This document shows positions 10,796 to 23,100 of a DNA stretch of 64,000 nt, piece by piece. Each line of letters starts with the position of its first letter. Position 1 is the first letter of the stretch. Below the pieces are notes generated by a model. That model saw nothing but the letters and a program-made list of their open reading frames with translations. It ran no database searches and was not told the DNA's origin. This DNA is from Mantis religiosa (taxonomy: Eukaryota > Arthropoda > Insecta > Mantodea > Mantidae): positions 97,251,020 to 97,315,019 of the forward strand of contig CM060955.1 of assembly GCA_030765055.1 (NCBI GenBank). The letters are read 5' to 3'. The translations under genes were made by a program, and so were the position numbers.

Positions 10796-11234
10796 AACCG
10801 CATAACCTGTAAGCTTATTTATTTTTCATTTAATTCTCTAGAACATGCTCACTATAAAAAAGAACCAAAAAATTTTTTATCTAGAAATACTTGGGAATAA
10901 AGCAATTACATCAAAAGAAATGTTTATCATTAACAGATAATACTGTATATTGATTCTTTGCTATTAGCTCAAAAGAAATTTTTTGCCTAGGCTTTCAAAT
11001 GTGCCAGAAGCATTGAATTTATCCAGTTTGCAGTAGGTCTCATTTTATTAACTGGTTTATGGGGTTTAGAAGTGCACAAGTTCTTAACAAAGCCATATTA
11101 TAAAATAGCTGTTTTTGTTTATTTTGCACAATTCTACATCATTAAGAGTCTAATTAAAATTGAAATTTGTGATTTTAATGGATTATTGAAATAAGTTCTA
11201 GGCTATTAATGTAATCAGTTTTACCTAAGATAAC
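10796..11234. other. no gene seen
   Basis: AT-rich intergenic sequence with no open frame or repeat I recognise. Confidence 0.5.
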
Positions 11235-11694
11235 AATCCTATTATCGAGATTTAACCTTCTGGCAAAATGGCTGTCCAAAAAATTTCAGTCCTTTCCTCA
11301 ATTCAATACTCTGAGCATAAAAAACTCTTTAGTAGAAAAAATTCAAAATCTTAAACCTAACCCTCATGACACTTTAGTATCCTTTGATGTCCGCTCCCTC
11401 TTCCCTAGCATTCCAATAGACAAACTTTTGATTCAACTTAAGAAATGGCTAAATTCTATTAACCTAGATGCCAACGCAATAGAAGAATATTTGGCAATGA
11501 CTGAAATATGTATACATCAAAATTATTTTGTTTTCGAGGAAAGTATTATAAACAAATTTCAGGACTAGCTATGGGAAGCTCGCTATCACCATTTTTGGCC
11601 AATTTATACATGAGCTTTTTCGAAACACATAACTAAAGCCTTCCCTCATATTTTTAAAACATGGTACAGATACGTAGACGACATCTTTGCAATA

Positions 11695-12219
11695 GTGCCC
11701 TACAAACAAATAGATGATGCTTTGAAACTACTCAACCTGCAAGAACCCAGCATACAATTCACAGCAGAAACTGAAGAGGACTGTACTCTACCTTTTTTGG
11801 ACCTTAAAATCACAAAAAGCAATGAAAAACTAGAATTTGGCATTCATAGAAAAGCAACACACACAGATAATTACATCAAAGTAAATAGTTTCAACCCAAT
11901 TCCACACAAACATGCCACCATCAACAGTCTCACACACAGATTAGTAAATCTACCCCTCAGCCAGCAAGAATATAAAAAAGAATACCATCAAATCTTAAAA
12001 ACTGCAATTAAAAATGGATATGGAAAAAACCTTGTAGATAAAAAACTAAAATCATTCAAACTTCAAAAGAGATTAAAACAGATCACAACTCTCATACCAA
12101 TAAAACAAGAAATTAGATTTGCTAAATTTACTTACCACCCCTGGGCCACAAAAAAGTTCCAAAAAATATTCAAGAAATACAATATAACATTGGCACCAAA
12201 AAAACAATTACAACATTAA
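11695..12219 (+). pseudogene. Penelope-like RT fragment
   Basis: The longest open piece of PLE-A copy 2. It carries the region just after the YVDD box through the RT thumb/linker (FLDLKITKSNEKLEFGIHRK, HPWATKKFQKIF). A frameshift at about 12200 cuts it before the nuclease. Nearly every residue matches copy 1. Confidence 0.75.
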
Positions 12220-12618
12220 AAACCTACTTAACAGTAATAATACTAATAAGATAAAACCAGAAGAAAAGTCAGGCATTTACAAGATTAAGTGTAAAGACTG
12301 TGAAAAAATTTACATAGGGAGGACAAAAAGAAACATAGGCACTTAAGATACAAAAATATTGATAAGTCCCCAATAGCAGCTCATTTCTGGTCTGAAAATC
12401 ATGAAATTGAAGATAGCACAGAATTACTAAAATACATACAAAAACAAGTGAACTCATCATATGGGAGAGAATATGCATAGAAAAACATAAAAACCAACTA
12501 ATGAACTTTGAAATCCCGCCAGAAGAGAATTCCACATTTAAGTTCATCACTAAATCAACAGATGGCAGCAGCACATCCAGAATTACCCACACCACTGGAT
12601 CAAGCTTTAATCGCATGA

Positions 12619-12658
12619 GAGCTGAAGATGCAAACGATGATTTGCGAAACATGTCCTC
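12619..12658 (+). ncRNA. hammerhead ribozyme motif in PLE-A copy 2
   Basis: Stem I half GAG, core CTGAAGA (12622-12628), stem II GCAAA/TTTGC with a CGATGA loop, GAA, palindromic stem III ACATGT, C, then CTC closing stem I. The core is intact, although the element's protein frame is broken. In copy 1 the same site has lost U4. Confidence 0.6.
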
Positions 12659-12734
12659 AAAATAGGTACGTAAGTGAAGCCGATGTGTAATAAATACGAC
12701 TCATCTATAAATTAATAATCCTATTATCCTTTTT

Positions 12735-12872
12735 TGGATAGAGTCAAAATGAAAAATTCAATGCCAGAGCTGGGATTTGATCTACAGATCTCTTGGTTTC
12801 CGTCCAGCCACTCTTACCCATTGAGCTACCATGGCCAATGTACTGTTGTGACATTAAATTCTCCAATTGACT
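12735..12872 (-). repeat. tRNA-derived SINE (family 1)
   Basis: Same unit as at 8790-8930: an inverted tRNA-like head with gagctaccatggcc and a B-box complement (gggatttgatc). It directly precedes the long SINE insertion at 12886. Confidence 0.6.
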
Positions 12873-12885
12873 CATTAAAGGATTA

Positions 12886-13520
12886 CTGGATGGGATGGCT
12901 CAGGTGGTTTCGTCTTTGGCTCACATTCGGGAGGCCTGGGTTCGATTCCCGTGGCCGATCTACCTGACCCATGGGTTTTTTCGGGAGTTTTCCCGGGTCG
13001 CTAGGCGAATGCTGGGTAGGTTAATTACATCCCTTAAATTTCATATCCCTCCATTTCATCTCCATTATCATTTCATAATCTCTCATCTGGTGGTCTCTTT
13101 CAGGGTAGAAGTGTCGGCGGGTGTCTCGGCGGTGCATGGCAGGATGGTATGCTGAGGAAAACTACTTCCTCCTCTGTTAGGTCAGTTGCCGGCCTCAGCT
13201 CCTCTGCTGGGACCATTTTGGGACCTTTGAGGCTCAGATCGCCTGCCTGGGACCATTAGTGCTCGGCTGCTGGGCTTGTTGCCGCACCGCTGTAAGGGAG
13301 CAGGTTCGTTGTCCTGGCCTGTCGGGGGAGGTCTCTATCCAAGTAAACTGTAGGGACCCTGCCCTCTGTACTATCATGGCTCCTTGATTCGGCCGCCCTC
13401 TGTCTCCATCGCCTCATCCTTCCTCCCGGGGGTGCCCCACTTGGGAGCATAGGAACAAAGGGCCCAGCATGGTGGCCTACGTACCAAATCTCCTCTGTAA
13501 TGAAATCCCAAACCCAATCC
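12886..13520 (+). repeat. long tRNA-headed retroposon with 13-bp duplication
   Basis: A 635-bp insertion flanked by cattaaaggatta at 12873-12885 and 13521-13533. It starts with a tRNA-like head (gatggctcaggtggtttcg as A box, gggttcgattcccg as B box), followed by a GC-rich body with no long sense frame. It is long for a SINE, so it may be a composite or a SINE with a long body. The perfect duplication proves a single insertion event. Confidence 0.75.
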
Positions 13521-13533
13521 CATTAAAGGATTA

Positions 13534-13860
13534 ATTCTTATCAGTTAAAAGGATTAATTCCCATCAACCAATTTAACCTATTATCTTTATCAACATTAGT
13601 ATATGTCACATTTATCTTTTAGGTGGTAGACATATTCCATTCTCCCTCTTGATACATTGCCTTGTTTTGCAATTTGGCACATTGATGACCTAAGCTTTTC
13701 TGAGCATTACAATTGCAGAATGTTTTTTTTCTATGGGTGTTACCAGTCTGAGCGATAGTAATAATGTGCACTCATTAACACATAAATTGAAATTCAATTT
13801 ACAAAGTAATCTTGACAATACTTAATGTATACTGTGTAACTACATGGAACAACATTCATC
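13534..13860. other. no gene seen
   Basis: AT-rich intergenic sequence with no supported feature. Confidence 0.5.
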
Positions 13861-13874
13861 CATAACTAAGTAAC

Positions 13875-14232
13875 AATTAAACAACATTAAGCTACATTTT
13901 AAAAGACTGCAGAGACTTGATGAAGAAGATAAACTAAAAGACAAGGATTATAAGAACATTGGAGACAAAACTGACATACAAAAACTACCAAGAAAAACTG
14001 CAGTGGCCCTATTTAGAATGGAAACTGGCCATGATTGTCTTGCAGAACACCTTCTTAAAATACACTGCATACCTACACCCAAATGTACTATCTGTAAAGA
14101 GGATGTCATCATGAACAAACACCATTTGGACAAATGTAATGGTCTCAAAAGTGGGAAACTACAGGCTTTAAATTGGGAAGCTAGGGGGAAAATGATGCAA
14201 ATCAACTAATCCCCAGTGCCATTAGTCAACAA
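13875..14232 (+). mobile_element. 5'-truncated LINE copy with 14-bp duplication
   Basis: Flanked by cataactaagtaac at 13861-13874 and 14233-14246. The frame at 14003-14209 encodes the LINE C-terminus, with a zinc-knuckle-like CTICKEDVIMNKHHLDKC. The same family occurs at 48321-49265, where the RNase H domain is also present. The 3' tail is a short CAA repeat (gtcaacaa). It is a typical short dead-on-arrival copy. Confidence 0.8.
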
Positions 14233-14471
14233 CATAACTAAGTAACCAAAGATACTAGTTGTAATTTACATGCACAACATACTTTTGAATAAAATTCTAT
14301 TAGAGGAGAACAAACAAACCTTACATTTTTATAAATGTTGTGTTTATCATTCCTTTATGAGTATTCAACCATAACTCCTTTCATGGAAGTGTTGAAAACA
14401 GTGTTGTTGTATAAATTAAGTTAATTGGGAGTCGATTAATAACACAAAACAACACTCACTTTTAAATTTTC

Positions 14472-14512
14472 CCGGAACCGGTTTCTGAGGCCTTCCCTCT
14501 ATCTTCAGCCGG
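14472..14512 (-). ncRNA. hammerhead ribozyme motif, PLE-E left arm
   Basis: Exact mirror of the motif at 14930-14970: CCGG, CTGAAGA, stem II with GAGG/CCTC, GAA, ACCGGT, T, CCGG. All core bases are present. Confidence 0.65.
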
Positions 14513-14929
14513 ACATCGACTAGTTCTCATTGGTGTAGCTGGCAATATTTTGTCTTCGGTCTCCTCTGGTGGCGGTTCGAGGAACTTGCTGAACAAATCT
14601 TTCTGGGGGATGTCGAAATTGAATACTTTGTTCCTATTTTTTGAAATAAAGATTTGTTCCCATGTGGACAGTTCTTCTTTTCCTGTTGTATGTTTTAGTA
14701 ATTTTGGTTCTGGATTCACAACATAAATCCAGAACCAAAATTACTAAAACATACAACAGGAAAAGAAGAACTGTCCACATGGGAACAAATCTTTATTTCA
14801 AAAAATAGGAACAAAGTATTAAATTTCGACATCCCCCAGAAAGATTTGTTCAGCAAGTTCCTCGAACCGCCACCAGAGGAGACCGAAGACAAAATATTGC
14901 CAGCTACACCAATGAGAACTAGTCGATGT

Positions 14930-14970
14930 CCGGCTGAAGATAGAGGGAAGGCCTCAGAAACCGGTTCCGG
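14930..14970 (+). ncRNA. hammerhead ribozyme motif, PLE-E right arm
   Basis: Stem I CCGG (14930-14933) pairs with CCGG (14967-14970). Core CTGAAGA is at 14934-14940. Stem II GAGG/CCTC has one unpaired base. GAA is at 14957-14959, the self-complementary stem III ACCGGT at 14960-14965, and T17 at 14966. The palindromic stem III suits a dimeric hammerhead. The other PLE-E copies (27.7, 29.3, 60.0 and 61.1 kb) have TTGAGGA instead, with C3 lost. Confidence 0.7.
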
Positions 14971-15365
14971 GAAAATTTAAAAGTGAGTGTTGTTTTGTGT
15001 TATTAATCGACTCCCAATTAATTTAATGTTACCAATCCCTATCTTACGTTCTCTGGCGTATCAATTGGCAACAGGGTAACCACCGTGTGTATGCAATTGG
15101 TTCAGCTCATATGTCTTCTAAAACCTTATGCTGTATAGTTTTGAAGACTTCTGCTCTGCAGATGGCTGGCCTATTATTTCCTCATCAGGTCCCTTCCTTC
15201 ATTACCTTGTTTGCTGGTTTTCCCATTGTATGATGCATGTTCAAAGTTTATTACTCGAATCAGCCACAGTTCATCAATTTTAATCATGCAACCATAATAT
15301 TAGCTAAGAAATCAAGCTTTTAAAACCAACACCAGTTACCACATTTATATTTCAATAAACTATTA

Positions 15366-15425
15366 ATGTATTTATTAATTTTTAGATGTGTAATAAATAC
15401 GACTCATCTAAAAATTAATAATTAT
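15366..15425 (+). mobile_element. minimal PLE-A 3'-end insertion
   Basis: The sequence attaatttttagatg, then tgtaataaatacgact, then catctaaaaattaat is an inverted copy plus a direct copy of the PLE-A terminus. It is followed by ttcgcttcactgtgg, which resembles the tails of other PLE insertions. It is probably an extremely truncated pair. Confidence 0.5.
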
Positions 15426-15430
15426 TTCGC

Positions 15431-16370
15431 TTCACTGTGGTGTTCCAATACAGTTAAATCTCAATATTAATATATTGTTTTGCAAATTCCACCCATAATT
15501 ACTATTCTATAATTAATTCATTTTCTTACTGGCATTGTGATACAGAAAACTTATTGTTGCACCCATGACTTTTCCTATTCTTGTACAAACTATTCTTACA
15601 AATGCCTGTTCTTTTTATTTCATATTAATAAAGATAACAATTTGCAGAAATTATCTTACTGGTAATTTTGTTGTAACCAATGGGAATGTGGGAATACAGT
15701 TGGTGAGTCAAATCTTTTAAGAGATGGTTGCTATGTGATGTCTCTGATTATTATATTCTGTTTGCATGGCCAAGAGATAAAAAGCTGAATAATATATTCC
15801 TATTTGAAAAAACTAAAAATTATGTGAAAGTTCAAACAAATAACAAATAGATCACTCCCAAAAATAAATTTGGTATAAATTGGTAGTTAACAAGATTAAT
15901 TTTTTGAGTAGTAAAATTTTCTCTCTCATAATTCACCAATAAGGCAGAAGTCACTCAAAGTGAAGAGGACTTCTGAGAAGACTGCCAGAAAATTCAAAAT
16001 ATACATTTCACTAAATATCTCAAATATATGGTATTTTAACCAGAATCATTTGACCTTTCAGAAAAATGTTCCATTTAAAGGGTATCTGAGGTGAAAAGAT
16101 TTTCTCGAAAATCTGTGTCCCTTCCTTGGAAGATGTTGAACCTAAATACCAACTTTGATACTTAAAATACCAAGTTTGCTATTTAACCCACTTTTTGTTT
16201 TTGAATTACGCTGTTCACAGACATGCAGGCCTTTTTCTAGAAATGCATTTCTTGGATTCAGGAAGTCTGGTGATAGGGATAGAGAAACACCAGTCCCCTA
16301 ACACTGCGATAGTGGTACTACTAGGGAAGTTAAAGGAGAAGTCTGGTGAATCAAATTTTTGGGTGAAATA
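15431..16370. other. no gene seen
   Basis: Intergenic AT-rich sequence between the converging genes, with no coding or RNA feature supported. Confidence 0.5.
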
Positions 16371-16374
16371 AAAT

Positions 16375-16690
16375 ACTTTCCCTACATGCTACAGTTTGCC
16401 ACAGCAAAGAAAGTCCCAGGGGAATGAGGCGCTTGGGGAGAAACTGCAGTTCCGATACCCTGTCCTGTGGATGTTTATGGCACTCAGGTCATTTCAGTTA
16501 CAGCCCATTCAAAAGAATTCTGACATCTTCTACTTTTGTGAATAAACCTTCTAGCTTTTAGTATACTGAGTGAATTCTTTTTGTGTAGGGTCCATGTGTT
16601 TTGAATGGTTCTACCTACTCCTTGTGTAGCATGCATCCTCTGTCATACAAATTCACTTTCCTTGTTGCACTGGGTAACATTCCTGTCAGT
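16375..16690 (+). repeat. dispersed repeat of unknown type, copy 1
   Basis: About 300 bp clearly related to 33060-33370; shared blocks include a tattcaaaa.aattctgac stretch, cttttgtgaat and tccttgtgtagcatg. Neither copy has an open frame or obvious terminal repeats, so the class is unknown. Confidence 0.6.
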
Positions 16691-16924
16691 GGAGTTGAAG
16701 GTAAACAGAATAATAAAGCATATATAAACAAGTGTTTCTTTATATAAATAGTTCTAAACAGAGATTATAATACATCCTGTTATCATAACAAAGGACTTGC
16801 AGTACACATCTTTTATCTTTCTGATACATAGATAATACAGTTTTTAAAGATAATAATTTAATGCATTAAAAGCCACTGATAACTGAAACCTGTGTTTTTG
16901 TTGTAGAGATATTGTAATCACCAT

Positions 16925-16930
16925 TTTATT
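16925..16930 (-). terminator. likely LARS1 polyadenylation signal
   Basis: On the minus strand AATAAA occurs about 13 bases after the LARS1 stop codon, giving a very short 3'UTR. The downstream bases are moderately T-rich. Alternative sites further on cannot be excluded. Confidence 0.4.
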
Positions 16931-16942
16931 TAAACTGGAAGT

Positions 16943-17148
16943 CTACTGTACAGTATATAGAATTTGATGTCCAATGGCAATACTTTTGCCGTTAACTTTA
17001 AGTTCTACATGCTTCTTGTTGGTATCAGCATAAAAACAACCGTTAGCTTCAACAGGCACAGTCCCTTGTGTTGGTTTACCTAAAACTGGAATCTTTCGAG
17101 GTCCCATTTCAGGATCTTCATATCTCCAAAGGTGGACACTGCTTGGAT
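16943..17148 (-). CDS. LARS1: LARS1 exon 17 (C-terminus, stop)
   Basis: Acceptor TTTTTTGTAG, then PSSVHLWRYEDPEMGPRKIP, VLGKPTQGTVP and IAIGHQILYTVQ, stop TAG at 16943-16945. 206 bp. It matches the 'DP..GPR..PVLGK' C-terminal element of animal LARS1. Confidence 0.94.
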
Positions 17149-20100
17149 CTACAAAAAAATTACTTGCTATATTAAAGTATGCTAGACACTTTGTATTAAC
17201 ACTGCTGAAGTCAAAAAACAAATGAAACAATTATTGTATCAATCAGATTCAATTAAGATTATTCCTTGAGCATCTAAGTAGTATAGCCATATCTGAATTA
17301 TATAAGCTGTGTTCAAAAAGAAACGAGCCGGAGACATAATTACAGAAACCAGTACCTGTATGTTAGAAGTATTGGCCCTGGCTGTTGAGAGACTTGTCCC
17401 GCTGTGACAAAAGGTGGTGAATGGCTGTCTCATAAAAGACCCGGGGCTGCGATGTGAGCCAGTTCCACATGTACAGCTGGACGTCCTCCAAGGTGAATCG
17501 TTTGCCCCTCAGAGCCTTTTGAAGGGAGACTGTCGTTTTGATTCTGGTTCAAAGTGATGACACCATGACTCATCTCCAGTCACCACTCGTGCCAGGAACT
17601 CATTCCCTTCCCTAGCATAGCGCTGCAGATGATCAAGACAGTGGGCCATTTGACATGCTTCCTGGTATGGTTGAAGACTGTGGGGCACCCATTGGGCACA
17701 CACTTTGCGCAAGAGCAGTCACTCCTTCATGATGGTGTGAGCACTTCCAACCTCAATCCGACCTCGGCAGCTATGGCTTTCACTGTCACTTGGTGGTCCT
17801 GGGTAATGAGTGCATCAACCAGCTGGACGATGTCATCGGTAACGCAGTGTGGTGCCCCAGACCGTGCATCATCGGCTAAGGACACCCGTCCTCCCCTGAA
17901 GTGCTTGTGCCAGCCTTGACCCTTGCAAGGGACATGCAGTGTTTGCCGTACACTTGTGACATTCGTTAATGAATGTCCATTCCCCCTATTCCTGTCAGAA
18001 AACGAAAACCTCTTTGCTCTTCTTTTGATGTCTCCACTTCACTGTTTGCAATGTGACTGACAGCATTGGACGATTGATGCATGCTGCTAGCTTTGTATAG
18101 TCACATGACATGCACATGTGCCCTCTAGAGATGGGCTATGAACTTCTATGCTCTGGTCAAAACAACACTTAGTTACACATGCCACATATTACCATCCTGT
18201 CACCAGTTTGTGCATACCATACTCCAACTCGTTTCTTTTTGATCACCCCTTATATATACAAACAAAGCTAGCAAGCCTTATCAGCTACAGAAAGAACTTC
18301 ACAAATATAGAATAGGATCCTTTATAACATATAGGGGATTAAAAGAAACCAAAGAGAGTGGGGCAACAAATGGTGTGGGAAAGGAAACTAATTTAATAAC
18401 AAATTCTTACCTTTTATGCAGCTCTCAACTTTCATCAGATTAGTTACAAGTTGTGAAACAGTTTCACCTTCTGCAACAATTACTGTATGTGAGAAATGTC
18501 CATTCTGAGGTTGTGGATTTACTAAAGTTAGAGGAACTCCAGGTTTTTCTGAAAAAGTGGCTAGTGGGAATCCAGGTCGGCAATCTTCTCTAACCTTTTC
18601 TGGAGCTTCTGAAGAATCTGAGAATTTTAATTCTATACTTTCAATCTGAAAAAAAAAAAAATAGTTTAATTAATGAGGGAAATGAAATATACCTAGTCTT
18701 GCCATATATACTGTTACAAATTTTTGACACATACTGTATATCCGGTTTGGCGCGTAAACAACTGCTTATGTGCACGCCTTAACCTTGAACCATTGTTAAA
18801 TTGTCTTTGACTGAGGAAGTATTTAGCTCCAGGTTTCACCATGGAATGGGGTGATTATGAAAACCATGTAGCTATCATTGCGTTGCATAAAGTTGCAAAA
18901 TCTGCAGGTGACATTTTCAAAATGCTACAAGAGTTTAAAATCAGCCATATGTTTATGTACCGCACCACTGAGGAATTCACTGCAACTGGGATTGTAAAGG
19001 ATCGGCTGAGGGAGGGGCGACCACACAGTGTCAGGACTCCAGCAGCACAAAAAGCAGTGGTGGCTCATGTTTGGAGAAATTCTGTGCGGAAGCAGGCTAT
19101 CTTGTCCTGTGAAATGAACATTTCAAAAAGGACAATGTCCAGGTTTCTGTCAGAGGTCCTTGGACTAAGGGCTTATCACCGACATAAAGGACATTATCTT
19201 GACACATCCCTAAAGAAGCTGAGAGTGCTTAAATGTGGACGTCTCCTACAGTGTTACGCTCAAAATGGTCATCAGAAGATCCTCTTCACTGATGAAAAAG
19301 TTTTCACTATTGATGAGTCTTTCAATGTGCAAAACAACAGGGTTTCTTGGGAAGTGAGTAATATGGTTCCTAAAGTTCAGAGGGCCCATCATCCCTCCTT
19401 AGTGATGGTGTGGTGGGGGGTGAGTTATTCTGGTGCCACCCAGCTACATTTTTGCGAAAAGGACGTTAAAACCAGCACCAGAATGTATGAAAGTACTGTT
19501 TTAGAGCCTATTGTTAAGAACTTGAGTGGCACATTATTTTAAAACCATCCATGAACTTTCCAGCAGGATTCTGCCCCTGCCCATAAGGCCAGGTGAACGC
19601 AAGCATGGCTTCAGCGTCATGTCCCTGACTTCATTTTGCCTGAAGATTGGCCCAGTAGAAGTCCGGACCTGAATCCATTGGACTACCGACTGTAGTTACT
19701 GCTTGATGGCATCGCCTGCAAAGGAGACATGGGAAATTTAAAGCACTCCTTGTTGTCAGCAGTGGCAGATTTCCCCCTCGATGTCGTCCATTCTACCATA
19801 GAGGAGTGGCCACAAAGACTCAGAGCCTGTATCCATGCAAAAGATTTCGAAAAATGATTGGTGCTGTGTGTAATGAATGCCTGTAGGTACAGCATACTAA
19901 AAGCCAATTAAAATATTTTGCATGCTATTTGCATTTTTCACTTTTCAAGTTGTAACATTATTTATGGCTACACTAGCCAATCATGGCTGACTTAAAATTC
20001 TTATAAATGCTAGAATAAGCTTTCATTACGAATAACTTTTATTACAGTATAAACAGTAATTGTTGAGCATCAAAGAGCAAGTGGTTCGGGGTGTGGAGTG

Positions 20101-23100
20101 TGGATGTGGAGTGAGGGTTGAAGGTCAGTGTGTCAGGGAGAGGGAACTAGCTTGGTTCTGGCAACAGTACAATTTTAAGTGAGCAAGAAGTTCCTTCGTC
20201 TCTTGTGCAATTCATTATTATAAAGTTTTTAACCTATGACGGTAAATTTCAACTTATGCGTGATTGGAGGAATTTAGTAACAATGTCAAAATTAATTGAA
20301 AAAATCTATTAGAAATAATTTTTTCAATTAAAGTTCAACATGTTAATGGGCACAGTTTGGGGACACTACATCATCATAGACGTAGCATGTTAAAATCAAA
20401 TACAAATAACTTTCTACTTTCCTAAAATCCATGTATATCTAAACTACTTACATCTAAAGTATGCTTTAGATAATGAATGTTCTTTTGCAGGACATCCATT
20501 TCATCAAAGTCCATGTACAAGTTCAGCATCTGCAGTCCAAGCTTTTCAACCCTTTCTCGTACTACTTGGACAAAAGGCATCACTCTTTTCATGTACTTCT
20601 TTAGTTCTGTTATTTTACCTAGCTCTGCTGATATAATTTTATTATCTGGCAGACAACCATTTTCCTGAAAAAGAACATTATGAATAACAGAATTATTTAC
20701 TACTTTGCAAATTTCAGTTTTAAATCTTCATTAAGTATATAAAATGGTGAGAATGAAGTTTATAAAACTCAAGGAAGGACTAAAAATATGAAGGGGCATA
20801 GATAAGGATGGACGTAAGTTTAGACCAAGGGTGGAAAGGAAGGCACTGTAAATGTGAATTAACCTTCCCTCTTGTCCCCACTACTCTCTACAGTCAGGTA
20901 GACAGAGCTAACTAAACTAGAGGAGGAGGCAAAGTCTCTGAAACATGTTCTGGGAAAATTTAAAAGTAAGTGTTGTTTACAGTGTCAGTAATCGACTCCC
21001 TTTAAATTTAATTTAATACAATAAGTATGTTAATTCTCTATAACTGCTTTTGTCAGCTTAAGGATTGGCTAAGATCAGTAATGTGGCCAGAGAGCAGTTT
21101 CTCACACAATGCTAATATGAGCCATCTAGTACTGTCGCTACATCCTTCAATCGTATTGTCAACTGCTGTTAACCTTTGCTATTCTAGCCAAACCTTGAGC
21201 TCAGAAATATGCATTTGATTATGTTATACAAAATGTCTACTGCTGCACATGCCTCACCACTAGTAGACATCACTGCACTTGCCCAATATTATGCAAATGA
21301 TGGCAAATTTGGCTGTCATTTGTTCCATGAGAACTCTTCCACAACTTTTTCCTCAGCAGTATTCATAGCATCATCCACCTGCAATGATTCCTTGTGGATA
21401 CTGTTGCTGTGGAAATATCTTAAATGACTTAACTCCCATTCATTTCTGCCACACAATTAGCAACTGTCAAACCCTTTCTTGATTGGCAATGATAAAATCA
21501 TTAACATTAAATTATTAAGCGAATATGCTTTCGCCATACTGAAAGTTTTCTCTTTGTGATTACCAGTTTGCTGTTGCAGTTATTAAAGCTATTGTTGAAG
21601 TTTCATTACATACATTCTTTACACTTTTTTGTTGATTTGACATTTTACTTTTTTCTAACTGATTTTGCAAACATTGTTATCTGAGTCAGGTGGCCAGTTA
21701 TTTGCTGCAATCTCTTTGTTGTTTTATCTTATTTGAATGGCTAATTGCTTTATGTTACATATGTTTTGAGTGTGTGTCTGTGCATGTGTGTTGTGAGAAT
21801 TTGCAATTGCTTTTAATGAATATTTCACTATGTCCAACATTAGTGATAAAGCTAGTACAGTCAAATGAAAAACTGAGCATTACTCAGGAATCTATTAAAA
21901 CTATTTAATAACTTTTTGAGTTTGATATATGAGTCACTATGTTTACACTCAAACTTCACTTACTTGTTGTTGTATAATTGAAACGTTTTCAAGATCATTC
22001 GATCTCATCCTCAGCTGTTTGGTGACTAAATGAACCTTCCTCTTCTTCCACTACTAATCTCCGATCACTCTGCCATCTGGTGTTAGGGGCACTAAGTTTT
22101 AATACTTCATTTAATGCCAGGATTTCAAAATTTATAACTTTATCACGGTTTTTGTTTATGAATATTTTTTCCCAAATATCCAATTCTATGGGTGTACTTA
22201 AAGATTTTAACAGTTTAATGTTGTGGCCAATGTTGTGGTTTTCTGTCCAAAAATGGTGTGAAACTGCAGATTTTTCTGTTTGTTTCAACTTAATGTTCCT
22301 CTGGTGTTCTTTCTGCCTGGCTAACAAGCTTCTCTTAGTCTCTCCTATGTAGCTTTTTTCACAGGTTTCACAATTAATCTGATAAATTCCTGATTTCAAA
22401 TTGTTGGGGATTGTATTTTTCAGTGGTTTATTTAGCAGGTTCCTCAGACTGAACTTATTTTGGGGTGCCAGTTTTAAGTTTAGTCTTTTGAAGATTCGTT
22501 CAAATTGCCAAGTCGTTCTATATTGCCAATTTGTGTTTTTAAGTGGTGTGAGAGTGGTATTTTTTGATATTATCTTCAGTTTTTCTTTTCTCTTCATCAT
22601 GTTCCTTATGATGGCTGGATTGAATCCATTTAATACCGCTATGTCTTTTATGTGTTGTTCTTTCAAAAATTCCTCCTTACTCAGTGGGATGTTGTATAGC
22701 CGGTGAATTAGACTTCTAAAGGCAGCTAGTTGATGTGAAACTGGGTTGTATTCATTTTTCTTTATGTAATTATCTATGTGTGTGGGCTTCCTGTATATTC
22801 CAAAATCTACACCATGACGATTTCTAGTTATCTTGAGGTCCAAAAAGGGTAGGGTGTTGTCTCTTTCTACTTCCATAGTAAACTGGATGTGATTATCTTG
22901 CAGGTTTAGTAATTTTAGAGAATCTTCTTTAAGTTTTTCCGGAATGATAGCAAAAACATCATCAACATATCTCCGCCAAAATTTATAAATCTGTGGAACA
23001 TTAAGTTGAAACAAACAGAAAAATCTGCAGTTTCACACCATTTTTGGACAGAAAACCACAACATTGGCCACCACATTAAACTGTTAAAATCTTTAAGTAC

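Larger units (their letters stand above)
11247..12716 (+). mobile_element. Penelope-like retroelement, family A, copy 2
   Basis: Near twin of copy 1 at 2461-3915, on the opposite strand. It is flanked by the perfect 12-bp duplication aatcctattatc at 11235-11246 and 12717-12728. It has the same RT blocks (SFDVRSLFPSIP, YVDDIFAI) and GIY-YIG region, but single-base changes break the frame near 11536, 11630, 12200 and 12340. The longest open piece is 11695-12219. It is a decayed, 5'-truncated copy, starting about 50 bases upstream of where copy 1 starts. Confidence 0.85.
14382..15030. mobile_element. Penelope-like inverted pair, family E
   Basis: Two nearly identical PLE-E 3' ends face away from each other: a minus-strand copy (14410-14719) and a plus-strand copy (14722-15030), joined at ctggattcacaacataaatccag. 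Each has the end of the GIY-YIG frame (LSTWEQIFISKNRNKVFNFD) and a hammerhead-like segment. Only the left side carries the extra tail (ggaagtgttgaaaacagtg, from about 14382). No clear target duplication was found for this pair. Confidence 0.8.
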
